Positions 11,680-23,184 are shown, counted from the stretch's first letter. The stretch: 64,000 nt of DNA from Ailurus styani (GCA_002007465.1 LNAC01000038.1:7329421-7393420); one strand, 5' to 3'. Translations and numbers: made by a program. The notes: generated by a model from the sequence alone, not told the origin.

Positions 11680-11851
11680 GGGGCACCTGGTGGCTCAGCC
11701 TGTTAAGTGTCTGCCTTTAGCTGAGGTCATGATCCCAGCGTCCTGGGATAGAACCCTGTGTCGGGCTTCCTACTTCCTCTCCCTCTGCCTCTCCCCTCAC
11801 ACATGCCCCCCCTTCTCTCTCTCAAATAAATAAAATCTTTTTTTAAAAAAG
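11680..11851 (+). mobile_element. Can-SINE, older form
   Basis: The head is GGGGCACCTGGTGGCTCAGC with GTTAAGTGTCTGCC, and the tail is AAATAAATAAAATC. The flanks AGAATAATTCTGTTGTT (11663-11679) and AGAATAATTGTTGTT (11852-11866) match apart from a 2-bp indel. The part between the B-box region and the CT-rich tail is shortened. Confidence 0.9.
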
Positions 11852-12037
11852 AGAATAATTGTTGTTTATGTTATTTAATTTAACCTAAAACTGGTAACAT
11901 TAATTTATGTGAGAAATAGAGAATACAAAGAAATAGAGAACACAAAAACTTGGCACCTTGCATAGCTGTAGGTAGGTTTACAGTTCCCTGAGGCAAAACT
12001 ATTATCAGAACCCAACAGAAGAGAAGTTTTCTTCTTG

Positions 12038-12040
<3 letters not shown>

Positions 12041-12088
<48 letters not shown>
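12041..12088. repeat. (TG)20 microsatellite
   Basis: Twenty uninterrupted TG units at 12041-12080, then TATGTGTG. Long and pure enough that it is likely to be length-polymorphic. Confidence 0.97.
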
Positions 12089-13880
12089 TTTATGTCAGGC
12101 TTGAGCTATTATCTGAAAAACATCCAGAATGGGAGAAGAGTAAATATGAAGCCCCAGGACTTAGGATAGAGAACAGAAGGAATGATTGTCCTAAGGTGGA
12201 CAGAGAGATGCCATGTATAAACCTCAATGGTTTAAGTAATTTTGTTCATGGATTGTTGAGCTAAAATATAAAGTAGCTTTACCATACCTATGCAATGGAA
12301 ATGTTCAGTTTTCAAGGAATAAAACTTGATCTCTATAGTGCTTTCTCTTAAAAAGACAAAACATTGTCAGGTGTTGCCTGCAGCATAATGGCCACCTTGA
12401 TAATCTATTTCTGAATAGTTTTTTTTTTATATTTTGCTGTGTATATGCCACTACGTCTATAATTGCACTAGTATTATAACATAGGACAACTCAATTAAAG
12501 TGTTTGTTGAAGCTAGATTTAATTTATGAGCCTCAATAGGTCACCTGCTTTATTTACTGAGCAATATATAACACAAACCAAAGCTCTTATAATCCATGAT
12601 GGAGACTGAAATAAATCACAACTGTCCTACAGAAACTCTGTCAGAGAACCTAAAAAAAAAAAACCCAGAAGTAATGGATTTGATTTTATTCCATCTCTAC
12701 TTTTTCTTCTTTCCTATTTTCTTGGGAATTTATATTTCTTGAAGAAAGAGCTGTTGGAGATTTGGTCAGGATCCATTGTCATACCCGCCAATTTACAAAA
12801 CCATCATAAAGGTGACTGTAGCTTTGAAATAAGGAATATAGATTTGATCACATGACAAAATGTATCACTTGGATTAAATACTCAATTTAAATCTATTACT
12901 ATTTGACCCCAAAAAGCAAATTATCATTTAATGGTTACTTTTGGAGTAGTAGGCCCTTGGTCCCAACAGCAGTTTGTTTAAAATAGCCATGTTGCCTTCC
13001 TGCCTCTCAGCATTTGACCTTAGCTCTTAGCCTTTGATTTCCTGTCCCATGTAACTACAAAGGAACAGGTTTCCTTCCCTTCCAGAGGCTTTTCAGTAGT
13101 AATGCTGCCAGGCCTAAGCATTAAGTAGCCTCAGGCTACTGAGTCAAGCTGCTGATCTAGATGCAAGTAAAGAGATTTATAAGAAGCACAATACAAATTC
13201 ATAGTTGGCTGTGATGCCCTCTTTCTAAAGAAACAGAGCTATCTGGGAAATGTCATCAGATATTTCTCTATGGTTAGTTTTGTCTTTAAGGACAGGTGGA
13301 AACAAATACTATTAAAAGGCATGCACAAACATACATCGTCCCAGACATTTTGCCGGTCATCTAGCCTCTGGTCATGAAGCAGAAATCACTTTCTGTTTCA
13401 TTTGTCCATTGGAATTTGGCAAAGTTAATTTTTGCTGATGTTGGAAATCTGTAACGGAAAGATAATTCAAGGAACTTGAGTGTTCTAAAAAAACACCAAA
13501 TCAGAATGGATTTGAGACTGGAGTGAATGGTTTAACATGTATAAGGCATGTTCTCAGAATCCAAGGCCAAACTTAACCTGGTGAGAAAATGGAATATGCC
13601 CAAGGTGCCTGCTATGGTAGGTAGGCATGATCTATTTCCCTTCAGTTATGAGAAGATACATCTGGATTATAAAAGAACAACATTTCTAAAAGATATAAGA
13701 AGTGGATAATTCAAAATTCTGAGAGGTACTGTTGGGTCTTGGTTCTTTTCCTGCATGCCCTCAACTAACTGAAAATGCAAACCAAAAGCATCAATCAGGT
13801 ACAATGCCTACCAATTTTAAGATTTCAACAATCAACCTTTGAGAAACTCTTGTTGTCTTTTGATACCTAGTTCAGATTTA
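12089..13880. other. Unique sequence, no gene seen
   Basis: No repeat or coding exon identified. About 12950-13400 is less AT-rich than the surroundings. I found no open frame bounded by splice signals. Confidence 0.5.
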
Positions 13881-15129
13881 TAGAGTGGCTTGTAAAAGCC
13901 TTAATATGGGAAATCTATTGTTTTGACTATTTAGGGTCCCTTAAAGTTTCATATGAATTTTATCAACTTGTCAATTTCTATAGCCATCTGTGATTCTACT
14001 AGAGATTGTACTGAATCTTTAGAACAATTTTTTGGAATAAAAGGTTTTTACTACCTTGTTCAATTTATTCGTAAATATTTTTCTTTCTTCATGCTCTTTT
14101 AAATGGAATTGTTTTCTTAATTTCTTTTTTATAGGTGCTTTATATAAAGACATAAGGATTCTTTTTTAATGACACTATTGAGATGTAATTCACATATTAT
14201 ACAATTCACCCATTTCAAATACAATTCAGTGTTTTGTTTTGTGTTTTTTTAGTAATTCGCACAGCTGTTTTTGGATTTTTCTTTCCAAGTTTATGGACAT
14301 ATAATTGACTTTTGTACATTGATATTGTACCCTACAGCCTTCTTACGTGTATTTATTAGTTCTGCTCATTTTTAGTGGCTTCCTTAGGATTTTCTATGCA
14401 TAAGATAATGTTATTTTTTAATACAGATAGTTTTACTTCTTCCTCTCTAAACTGAATGTCCTATATTTGCTTTTCTTGCCTAATTGTTCTGACTGGGACC
14501 ACCAGCACTGTTAAATAAAAATGGCAAGAGAGGACATCATTGATTTTTTTTCCTGATCTTAGAGGGGAAAGTAAAATCATTAATATGATTTTAGTTGTGA
14601 GTTTTCTATAGGCACCCTTAATCTGGTTGAAGAAGTTCTCTTCTACTTGTAGTTGTTGAGAGTTTTTATCATGAAGGGGAGCTGGATTTTGTCCAGTGAG
14701 TTTTTTGTGTTTATTGAGTTGCTGGTGTTTTTTTTTGTTGTTGTTGTTTTGTTTTATATTGTATTGATATTGTGTATTATATATATTTTTTAATGTTGAA
14801 CCAAGCTTACATTTCTAAGATGAATCCCACTTAGTCATAATGTACAATTATTTTTATATGTTGCTGGATTCAGTTTGCTAGTATTGAGGATTTTGTGTTC
14901 GTATTTATAAGAGATATTTGGCATGCAGTTTTCTTATGACATATTTTTCTGTTTTTTGTTTGTTTGTTTTGTATCAGGTAATAATGGCTTCAAAGAATGA
15001 ACTGGGACATGTTCCTTCCTGTTCTAATTTTTGGATAAGTTTGTGAAGAATTGGTACTAATTCTTATTTAAATGTTTGGTAGAATTTACTCGTGAAATCA
15101 CCTGGGCTTAGGCTTTAATTTATGGGTAT

Positions 15130-15460
15130 TCTTTTTTTCTAAAGATTTTACTTATTCATTTATTCATTTATTAATTTGTTTTTAAGACTTTACTTATTTG
15201 ACAGAGAAAGAGAGAGAACAAGCAGAGGGAGCCACAGGCAGAAGCAGAGGGAGAAGCAGACTCCCCACTGAGTAGGGAGCCTGATGTGGGACTCGATCCC
15301 AGGGTCCTGGGATCGTGACCTGAGCTGAAGGCAGTTGCTTAACCTACTGAGCCACTCAGGTGTCCCTCATTTATTAATTTAGAGAGCATGAGAGAACACA
15401 AACAGGGGGAGGGGCAGAAGGAAAGGAAGAGAGAATCTTAAGCAGGCTCCACTTTGAACA
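15130..15460 (-). mobile_element. 5'-truncated Can-SINE that hosts another SINE
   Basis: The outer copy starts with T-rich tail and AAAGATTTTACTTATTC, is interrupted by the inner SINE at 15178-15366, then continues GAGAGCATGAGAGAACACAA to CAGGCTCCACTTTG. The tRNA-like head is missing. The duplication TTATGGGTAT at 15120-15129 and 15461-15470 brackets the whole unit inside the L1. Confidence 0.87.
15178..15366 (-). mobile_element. Inner Can-SINE, nested in an older SINE
   Basis: A complete antisense copy from the T-rich tail to GAGCCACTCAGGTGTCCC. The exact 14-bp duplication TCATTTATTAATTT lies at 15164-15177 and 15367-15380 and consists of tail sequence of the outer SINE. Confidence 0.93.
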
Positions 15461-15769
15461 TTATGGGTATATTCAAGTTTTCTCTGTCTTCTTGAATCAG
15501 TTTTGTGTCTTTCTAGGAATTTACCCATCACATCTAAGACATCTTATTTTTTGGTATTTAATTGCCCGTAGTATATCTTTATAATTCTTAGAGGTGTTTG
15601 TTTTTATTCTTAATAATTTTTAAATCATGAACTTGCATTTGCATTTTTTGCATTTACATTTTATTATGTAAATTTACTGATTCACATTAAATTATTTTTC
15701 TACACCTATAAAAATAACCATGTGTTTTCTTTCCCCTTTAATCACATAATGAGACATATGTCTTTACAA

Positions 15770-15975
15770 ATTCAAGAATAGTAAATCATCCTTTTAGTCC
15801 TGGGATAACTGGAAATTAATGGTGTTTTATATTTAAAATTTTGTTAGATTTTGTATATAAATGATTTTTTTAAATTAGGACTTTTTTCCTATGTCTTTGT
15901 ATTTCCTATGTATTGGCCTGTAATTTTTCTTTCTTTTAATATCTTTTTGTGGTTTTAATCTCAATGATATACTGT
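15770..15975 (-). mobile_element. Second antisense L1 fragment, same region as 14.8-15.0 kb
   Basis: TAGTCCTGGGATAACTGGAA, ATTGGCCTGTAATTTTTCTT and ATCTTTTTGTGGTTTTAATC follow the same part of antisense L1 ORF2 as 14820-14990. This is therefore a separate copy or an old duplication rather than a continuation. Confidence 0.6.
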
Positions 15976-16376
15976 CGCAGGATCAATTGCAAAGAACTTT
16001 GGCTTCACTTGTGATAAAGATTATGGCAAGAGTACTTGCCATGATCTCAGTGAAAGACCTTCCTCTTTGACTAGGCTTGAGGTGTAATTAGATAAAGCTG
16101 CTGAAATATCTACCTAATCTTTAAGCAATTAGATACAGTTTTAGAATTGTCAACTACCTTGAGGGTAAAGGGATGTCAAATATCAAAGTCATCCTTTGGG
16201 TTTTCCTTCTCTCCAGGATTTAGCTTTTCAAGACCTTTCTTCCCAAGCACTTTGCCAATGGCTTTACAAAGGTATTTATAATGCATTACACAAATTTTCC
16301 AGTTACTCTTGCCAGGAAAGTTGATCTGAATTAAGTGAATTTGCCATCGCTGGAAGCGAAATATCCCACAAATGAG

Positions 16377-16409
16377 TGTGTGCGTGTGTGTGTGTGTGTG
16401 TTTGTGTGT
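16377..16409. repeat. (TG)n microsatellite, interrupted
   Basis: TG run broken by TGCG and TTTG. Two overlapping open frames here encode VCVCVC tracts and are not genes. Confidence 0.9.
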
Positions 16410-16463
16410 ATTGTTTCACATATGGGAGTATTCCATATATATTTTGTTATTAATTTATATCTT

Positions 16464-16640
16464 TTTAAAAAGATTTATTTATTTATTTTGGGGGGGGAAG
16501 GGGCAGAGGGGGAGAAAGAGTCCTACACAGACCCTGCGCCCAGAGCCTGACACAGGGCTCAATCTCATGACCCCAGATCATAACCTGAGCTAAAACCAGG
16601 AGTCAGAGTCTCAACTGACTGTGCCACCTAGGTGCCCCTG
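16464..16640 (-). mobile_element. Can-SINE, older form
   Basis: Antisense copy with a T-rich tail, a G-rich body and a head ending GTGCCACCTAGGTGCCCC. The long target duplication GTTATTAATTTATATCTT / GTTATTAACTTATATCTT (16446-16463 and 16641-16658) has one mismatch. Confidence 0.93.
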
Positions 16641-16658
16641 GTTATTAACTTATATCTT

Positions 16659-18059
16659 ATTATAATTATGGCTTGATAATTACAATTTATATTTTTCAGT
16701 TTGTTTTTATGTTCTAACACATGATAAAACTTTTTTTGGAAACATTTCAGATATGCTTCTAGAAGAATGTTGAATACTAGGTGACTCTTGTTAACTATAT
16801 ATTCTATAGCCCTTTCATTTTGGGGAAAGGTATGTCAAATTATCTTACAAAGAGCAGGCCTTTGTTTTCCATTACATGCTTTGTTTTCTTGCTGATCTAC
16901 TTTGTTTTCAGGTGGGCTCTGCACAATCTTTTTTTTTTTTTTTTTTTTACATTGATGGCGAAATGGCCACCAGATGTGATGTGTGATGAAGTGACCCAGA
17001 GAAGAGAGAAAAAGAAAGAGAAAAAGAGGACTGAACTTTTACTAAAAGCTCCAGTAAAATCTCTGGGGATCATGATGGCCAACCTTATTTGTTCTAAATG
17101 CTTCTGTAAGTCCATCTCTGTTTCAAAGGGTGTTGGATGCTCTATTAGACTAGGCTTGTTTTACCTCCCAAAAGGAGAATTTAAGAAAGAGTGGGGATAG
17201 AGAATTAGTTGGGGACAGTATTTTCTATGGATATTCTACATAGATGTTGCACATACACAAATAAATATGTGAATGATTCATTTTCTTTAATAAGTTTTAG
17301 GTATTTGGACTCATTGCAGTGATGCTAAAATTACAGTAAATCAGAAAACCAAAAAATATATGAGTAGACTATCTCAAATATGGAATATTTTTCATTTTTT
17401 CAATTAAGATGCTTCCAAGAACAAAGTTCCTATCACGTTGCTTCTCCGTGAGAGACATATTGTTATTCCATTCTTAAGGGCTATGTTAAGAAGTGTTTTT
17501 CTAGTTAACCATGCAGGTTAGGAAGCATTTTTTTCTTTCATCTGACTAAAAGGAAAAGTAAACTAAATATATCTTCTTTGTATTTCCAATTTGTTCATAA
17601 AATTTCATTTTGTAACAGCATTGATACCTTTCATTTTTGCACACTGAGAACCCTGATCAAAAACATTCTGTCTTTTCTTCCCTAATTCCCATCTGCCTTT
17701 CCTATAATTGCATCTTTTTGTGAATTTTGCCTCAATGCTATTGCCTTTGCTACCTTCTAAACCTTTCAGTAGTTCTTTATAAGTAAATTGGAATTGCATT
17801 TGAAAATTTAAGCAGAGATAAACTTTCTTTTATGGCTTATTAATATGAAACTATTTAAAGCAGACCTTTGAACTAGAAAGATTAAATATTAAACAATATT
17901 AAGTTGATTCAATTTATTTAAATCAGAACAAATGAGAATTTATAACTACACATCTCACTTTTTCTTTATATATAAACTTTCTTTATATATAAACTTTTCT
18001 TTATATATAAACATCCAGTATTCTTATAAATCTTTCATATTCAAAAGTTACATTCTTAA
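16659..18059. other. Sequence with no gene seen
   Basis: Contains an isolated run of 20 T at 16929-16948 and a 17-bp tandem repeat at 17961-18012. The longest frame here, 139 codons at 16781-17200 (+), runs through the poly-T as phenylalanines and shows no known domain. Confidence 0.5.
17961..18012. repeat. Three-copy 17-bp tandem repeat
   Basis: TTTCTTTATATATAAAC occurs exactly at 17961-17977 and 17978-17994, then with one extra T at 17995-18012. Confidence 0.93.
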
Positions 18060-19515
18060 CCCTATTTCCTCTTCCAGTTGTACTTTTATATTTCTATTTT
18101 CACCAATGCTGTTGTAAGCAATAGCTTACATTGCTATTTCTCATGTTTTCTTCAATTTTCCCCTAAACTGATGTCTATCATGTTTTCACTCTATTAACTG
18201 ACTCTCCCCCCAACAAATGTCTCTAATACCTCCATGTTTTTACCTTCATCTGCTAGTTCAAATCTACTGCACCTCTTGGTAGCATTTGACATGGTTCATT
18301 ATCCCTTCCTACTTCATACACCGTTTTACTTTGGTTTCTGTGTGATCACACTCTTCCTTGGTTCTAGGATGGAACTTATTACTATTTCAGTCTTATTTCT
18401 CCTTTAAAAAATTAATATAGAAAAGTACAGGCTACATCTTTGATCTTTTTATTTGTTCTACCTTTTCTATCTTCTTTGATGATCCCATCCAGGGTAATGA
18501 TTTTTAACAGCACTTTTATCCCAACAACTTTGGAATTTACTTCTCTGGCCTTAATTTCACACATTTTCAACTCTTTACTCATCACTTCTACTTGAGTGTC
18601 TAATAGACATCTTGAATTAAACATGAATAAAAGTGCTGATTCTCTAGGACATATTCCACCTATGTTTTTCCTTATGTCAGTTCATGAAAACCCCATTTTT
18701 CCAATGCCAGATGAAAGAGCTTGTATTCTTGAATCCTCTCCTTTTGTCATATGTTACAGCCGACCACCAAGAAGCACAGTCTGGCTTCAAAATATATCCA
18801 GAAAGGGATCCTTCCCACAATTTTACTTCACCTAAGCCACAGCAATTTATTTTCTGGATTACAGAAGTAGCTACCTAATAGTACTCACTTCTATCCTTAT
18901 CCCCTGTAGTCCATCCTCAGCAAAACAGGACTGGAGTGATCCTTTTAAAACACAAATCAGTTTATCAATCAGAATTTACCAGTGACTTCCATTCCATTCA
19001 GCGTAAAAGCCACATTCTTTAAATTGGTTTGTAAGGCCTTGTATAATCTTATCTGTTCATTTCCTTCCTAGCTATTTTTTACTTTTTTCTCTCTCTCGTT
19101 CTTTCATTCCCCCTCTCTCTTTCTCTGCTCTAATCACACTGGTATCTTTATTATTCCTGTAGTATGTTAGCTATGCTCCCTTTTTACTTCATTTGTTCTA
19201 GTCTTTCTTCTGTCTAGAAATATTTCTATCATTAACTCCATCACTTCAAATTTTAATCCAAATTTTGTCTTTCCGTTTGATCACACAGAACTCCAATTTC
19301 TGTTTATTTTGTGGCACTGTTTGTTTTTTCCCTGTATCACTTATTATATCTAACATATAATACCATTTATTCTTTTATTATTTGATTTTTTTAAATTGCC
19401 TTTCTTCTTTTCCTCCCACTCTTGATGTATACTCCATGTAAACAGAGGTCATTACGGTGTTCCTGTAGCTTAGTACATTTTATATATTCAATCCAATATT
19501 TATTAAATGTATGAA
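18060..19515 (+). mobile_element. L2 (LINE2) fragment, about 1.45 kb
   Basis: L2 landmarks appear in the right order: GTAGCATTTGACATGGTTCA near 18280, GTGTCTAATAGACATCTTGA near 18595, TTCAAAATATATCCAGAAAG near 18787, GAGTGATCCTTTTAAAACAC near 18933, GCGTAAAAGCCACATTCTTT near 19001, and a 3' end near 19490 with CAATATTTATTAAATGTATG. The encoded reverse-transcriptase region is full of stops and indels. L2 is an ancient, inactive family, so a copy this long is unusually extended. Confidence 0.82.
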
Positions 19516-19965
19516 TACTCTGTATAAATGATATACAAGGAAATGTGATTGAATGATCACTGATTTTGTTACCTTTTTGCTTATTGTAGATATTATCAAA
19601 AACAAAATAAAAATTAATTCAATAAACACACTATGTTGTTTATTGAAACAATAAACGAGAAACACAACAAATACAACAAGAAATAGTGTTGATGATAGAT
19701 AATGCAGTGATTTTTATAACACAGAATTTAGGTCCTTTCAGTTCTGCCAATATTCATGAAATTTGGACAGAAATATTAAAATCACAATTGCAAAAGGAAT
19801 ATTGACAAACCTACAGGAGGTTTAGAATTTCTAGGATTGCATTCAAGATTGGTGATAAGATTTCAAAAGACATAGTTGGGGAATAAAAAAACAAACTTCA
19901 TGAAAAAGTGAAAAAGTGCATGTTTATACAGTGATTGTGTATTTGGGGACACATGAATAACATAA
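19516..19965. other. AT-rich sequence, no gene seen
   Basis: Nothing assignable between the L2 and the MIR. Confidence 0.55.
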
Positions 19966-20195
19966 GGCAGTGATTCAATTAAGGCTCTGGAATCAGAATA
20001 TATGGACTTCAAGTGTCTGTCTCCCAAATGGAATGGCCAGTGACTAGTTACTTAACCTTTAAATCCTCAATGCTCCTATGTATAAAACAGGGTCTGTGTG
20101 ATACCTATCCTATGGAATAGTTGTGAGAATTGAGTAAGTTTAAACAGACTATAGAAAAACTTGTTCCTCATATAACAAATGTTCAATATATTTTT
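19966..20195 (+). mobile_element. MIR SINE
   Basis: AAGGCTCTGGAATCAGAATA, AGTTACTTAACCTTTAAATC, ATAAAACAGGGTCTGTGTGATACC read piecewise and AGTTGTGAGAATTGAGTAAG follow the MIR core and downstream region. The end ACAAATGTTCAATATATTT matches the usual MIR/L2-like tail. It is old and diverged. Confidence 0.78.
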
Positions 20196-20329
20196 AAACA
20201 ATTATAGCGCATAGAGAAGTTTTGGAAAAAATTATGCTCTTTATATTGAAGTTTCGTCTTCCTTTGGAAGTGTACAGGGTATCAGGATTTATCACATTAT
20301 AAGAGTAAGCATCCATTCAAAATACTTTA

Positions 20330-20537
20330 TTTATTTATTTATTTTTTAAGATTTTATTTATTTATTTCACAGAGGGAGAGAGATCACAAGGAGGCAGAGA
20401 GGCAGGCAGACAGAGAGAGGGGGAAGCAGGCTCCCCGCTGAGCAGGGAGCCCGATGCGGGCCTCGATCCCAGGACCCTGAGATCATGACCTGAGCCGAAA
20501 GCAGAGGCTTTAACCCACTGAGCCACCCAGGCGCCCC
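20330..20537 (-). mobile_element. Can-SINE, GGAGG/GTGAAATAAA subtype
   Basis: Antisense copy with TTTCACAGAGGGAGAGAGAT, CACAAGGAGGCAGAGAGGC and GGGGGAAGC, sharing diagnostic bases with the copies at 22.97, 42.05 and 49.63 kb. An exact duplication ATTCAAAATACTTTA lies at 20315-20329 and 20538-20552. Confidence 0.95.
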
Positions 20538-20552
20538 ATTCAAAATACTTTA

Positions 20553-21455
20553 ATGAATAGAAAGGAGAAATATAGTGAAGTCAATCACATAAACAATGAC
20601 TTTATCCACAATCCACTGTACCAATCCAATATTAACTGAGAGTGTATTAAGACATATTATGTATGTTTTACACATCATGAGTCCTAAAGGTAAGGCAACT
20701 ACTTCATCTGATGATGTAAAAAATTGTTTTTAAAAAGTAAAAAGTTGTATTTCAAAACACATGAGGCACATGAGAAAAAGCTCAGTGTGTTAAACTTATT
20801 AACTACATTTATTCTGTTGCTTTCGAGTGTTTGAAATGATTTTCCAAGATAATGTTAATTATACATGAGTTTACTCCATGTGCTCTCTTTAGAATATCAC
20901 TCAATATTTCATGCTCAGAAACTTATTTTGTGGTGAGTCGAATGCATCTGTAAACAGATGTTAAACTAAAATATTGGAGTTAAAATAGTGATAAAAAACC
21001 AGGGAAATACTGCTCTCTAATTTTATAGAATGTAGAAGGTTTTCTATTAAAATAGCCCAACAGTGAGATGATTAGGGCCACACTAAGAAGAGAGAAGATG
21101 AAATATCCTTTAATACTCAATCAAGTCAAAATCAACAGAGCACAATCAATTATGTAAACTGAGGATAATAGAAACAAGTTAAAAATAAAATCTCAGTTGA
21201 TATAATAAGCACATATTTCACAAAGATTAAAATTGATACCTCAGAAATGCTAATTTCAAAAATCTTCCATATACTGATGATAACACCACTACCCCATGTT
21301 AAATCTTTTTTTTTTTTGTCACAATGTAACTTTCAATGGTAATACATGAACTTAATTCTATGTAAGACCTTTCCTTGGGCTGCTTGGGAAAAGCAGAGTT
21401 TCTAGTTTTGCTTTGTTTTGTTTTAATACCAGAAGCCAAAGTCATTTACTCAAAG

Positions 21456-21458
<3 letters not shown>
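20553..21458. other. AT-rich sequence, no gene seen
   Basis: No supported feature. A short poly-T run lies near 21307-21317. Confidence 0.55.

Positions 21459-21503
<45 letters not shown>
21459..21503. repeat. (AT)22 microsatellite
   Basis: Uninterrupted AT alternation for 45 bp. Confidence 0.97.
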
Positions 21504-21508
<5 letters not shown>

Positions 21509-22188
21509 TTCTCTCAGGAAAACCTTTACATTTTAAGAGATAAAAATATCCCTTAAGATAAAGGAAAGTAAGTCCCTTACTAGGCTGTCCAAGAAATAAT
21601 GGAAACAGAACTGGAATTTTAGTATTTTGACATCAAATGTTAAATGCTTTCTATATGATATTAGGGCATTGTTTTTCTTTGACTCTCTGAGGACTCCTGA
21701 ATCTAAAATCTTTAACATCAAGTGTGAATATTTTCCCTGTCTCTATTTAGTAGCATCCTACCACCCCTTAGTTAGTAGGTAAGGTTGAGTCAGCGACTAA
21801 TAAACTGAATTATGCTTATAATTACATCTTCCTGACAATTACTGACAGGACAAAAATTTTTAATAATGTAATCAATGGTATATCAATAATACCATAGAGT
21901 GTTCTGGTGTCATGCATGCATTCATTCACTCAACAAAATCTACTGAACAGTTGTTACATGTCAAAACACACTATCATCCTGCAGGGCTAGAAAGAAAAGG
22001 CCCGTTATACCTAAATATCGTCAGCTCATCATTCAATTATTTAAGCAGGAAGCATCCCAATGAACTTATACCATTAAGGTGTTTGACTTTTTAATTTTAT
22101 TTAATCTATATTTTAGTAGTGGCCTAAGTGTCCTCTGATCACAACCAAAATTCAGATCTCATTACAGTTTTAAAGAATACTTTGTTGC
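21504..22188. other. AT-rich sequence, no gene seen
   Basis: No assignable feature. The 60-codon frame at 21912-22094 has no recognisable domain. Confidence 0.55.
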
Positions 22189-22192
22189 AGTC

Positions 22193-22600
22193 TGTTAAAA
22201 CAAAACAAGATGGAGACAAGGATGGAAGATCCCAAGAACAGACAAAACCCAGGTAAGTCAGTAACGAAAACTTAATCTAGTTTATTTCATGAATGTAAGC
22301 AAAATTTAGCTTTGGTTATTTCTTATAAATGCTTCTGATTATCATAAACAAAACAAATCATCTTCTTAAAATGGTATAAGATAATTACTTTTAGCCAATC
22401 CCCTGCTGCCTGGGAAACCGCTGTAATAACTAACTACTGTAAAGGTCAAACAATTTTCTCATCTTCACTGTATAAGCCATTCTGCAGGCGTGCTTTTAAG
22501 CTCCATACCAGTTCTGGGGTTGAAGTCTCCCTGCTTTCTAACGGTTTGTTTCTTGCTCAATGAAATACTCAAGTAAAACTGTCTGAATATTCTTTTGACA
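22193..22600 (+). mobile_element. Solo LTR of an endogenous retrovirus-like element
   Basis: The 408-bp block begins TGTTAAAACAAAACAAGATG and ends TTCTTTTGACA, giving TG...CA termini, and is flanked by the 4-bp repeat AGTC (22189-22192 and 22601-22604). A TATA-like TGTATAAGCC lies near 22468. Downstream is a T/C-rich segment CTAACGGTTTGTTTCTTGCTC followed by a degenerate poly(A) signal. No internal viral region and no second LTR are present, as expected for a solo LTR. Four-bp duplications are typical of class I (gammaretrovirus-like) elements. I did not assign a named family. Confidence 0.65.
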
Positions 22601-22604
22601 AGTC

Positions 22605-22960
22605 ACATAGTCCTTGACCTTTTATAACAGCGATGCATGTTAGATTACTATTTGAAACAAGTTAACCAACTACTGACAGTTCAGCTCTATCCCACAGCAG
22701 TATATACGCATCAGCAATACAGCCAAGATGAAGTAAGGCAAAAAGCCTTTTCATTAAATCATTTGTTAGAGAAATACTTAGATGATTTGTATTCGTATAT
22801 CTAAAGCAGATTTCTTGCTACTCACCTTAATTGTATGACTTCATTTCGGAACATTACTTTCCTCATTTTACAAAGAGAAACATTATAATGTCCCTTCTCA
22901 GAATTATTATGGGAATAAGTTAGAGATCATATGGTACACTGTGACTTATAAAGTTGTACA
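22605..22960. other. Sequence with no gene seen
   Basis: No exon or named repeat identified. Confidence 0.5.
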
Positions 22961-22966
22961 AATTAG

Positions 22967-23178
22967 GTTTTTTTTGGTTTTTGTTTTGTTTTGTTTTTTT
23001 ATTTATTTCACAGAGGGAGAGAGATCACAAGGAGGCAGAGAGGCAGGCAGACAGAGAGAGGGGGAATCAGGCTCCCTGCTGAGCAGGGAGCCCGATGTGG
23101 GCCTCGATCCCAGGACCCTGAGATCATGACCTGAGCCGAAGGCAGAGGCTTTAACCCACTGAGCCACCCAGGCGCCCG
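22967..23178 (-). mobile_element. Can-SINE, GGAGG/GTGAAATAAA subtype
   Basis: Antisense copy with CACAGAGGGAGAGAGATCAC and GGGGGAATC. The 5' edge at the right is CACCCAGGCGCCCG. The flanks share AATTAG (22961-22966 and 23179-23184). Its tail has drifted to TTTTGTTTTGTTTTG on the (+) strand. Confidence 0.93.
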
Positions 23179-23184
23179 AATTAG

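Larger units (their letters stand above)
13881..15620 (-). mobile_element. Antisense L1 ORF2 fragment, old
   Basis: The (+) strand carries landmarks of reverse-complemented L1 reverse-transcriptase sequence: TTTTCTATGCATAAGATAATG, TTGCCTAATTGTTCTGAC, TTTTTATCATGAAGGGGAGC, ATGAATCCCACTTAGTCATA and TTTGTGAAGAATTGGTACTA. The match resumes after a SINE nest (15130-15460) with TGTGTCTTTCTAGGAATTTACCC. A short segment at about 14165-14275 resembles a different old repeat and may be an insertion. The copy is heavily mutated. Confidence 0.8.

Noticed and set aside
12041..12264. 74-codon frame starting in the (TG)20 repeat
   Set aside because: It begins as a VCVCVC tract from the microsatellite and has no family match.
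16781..17200. 139-codon open frame (+), the longest in the window
   Set aside because: It reads through the 20-T run as phenylalanines, shows no recognisable domain, and has no support from splice sites or neighbouring exons.
22210..22252. ATG-led mini-exon ending in a strong splice donor-like AG|GTAAGT
   Set aside because: It lies at the start of the putative LTR, and no acceptor-side exon or transcript evidence is visible. Mentioned only within the LTR finding.
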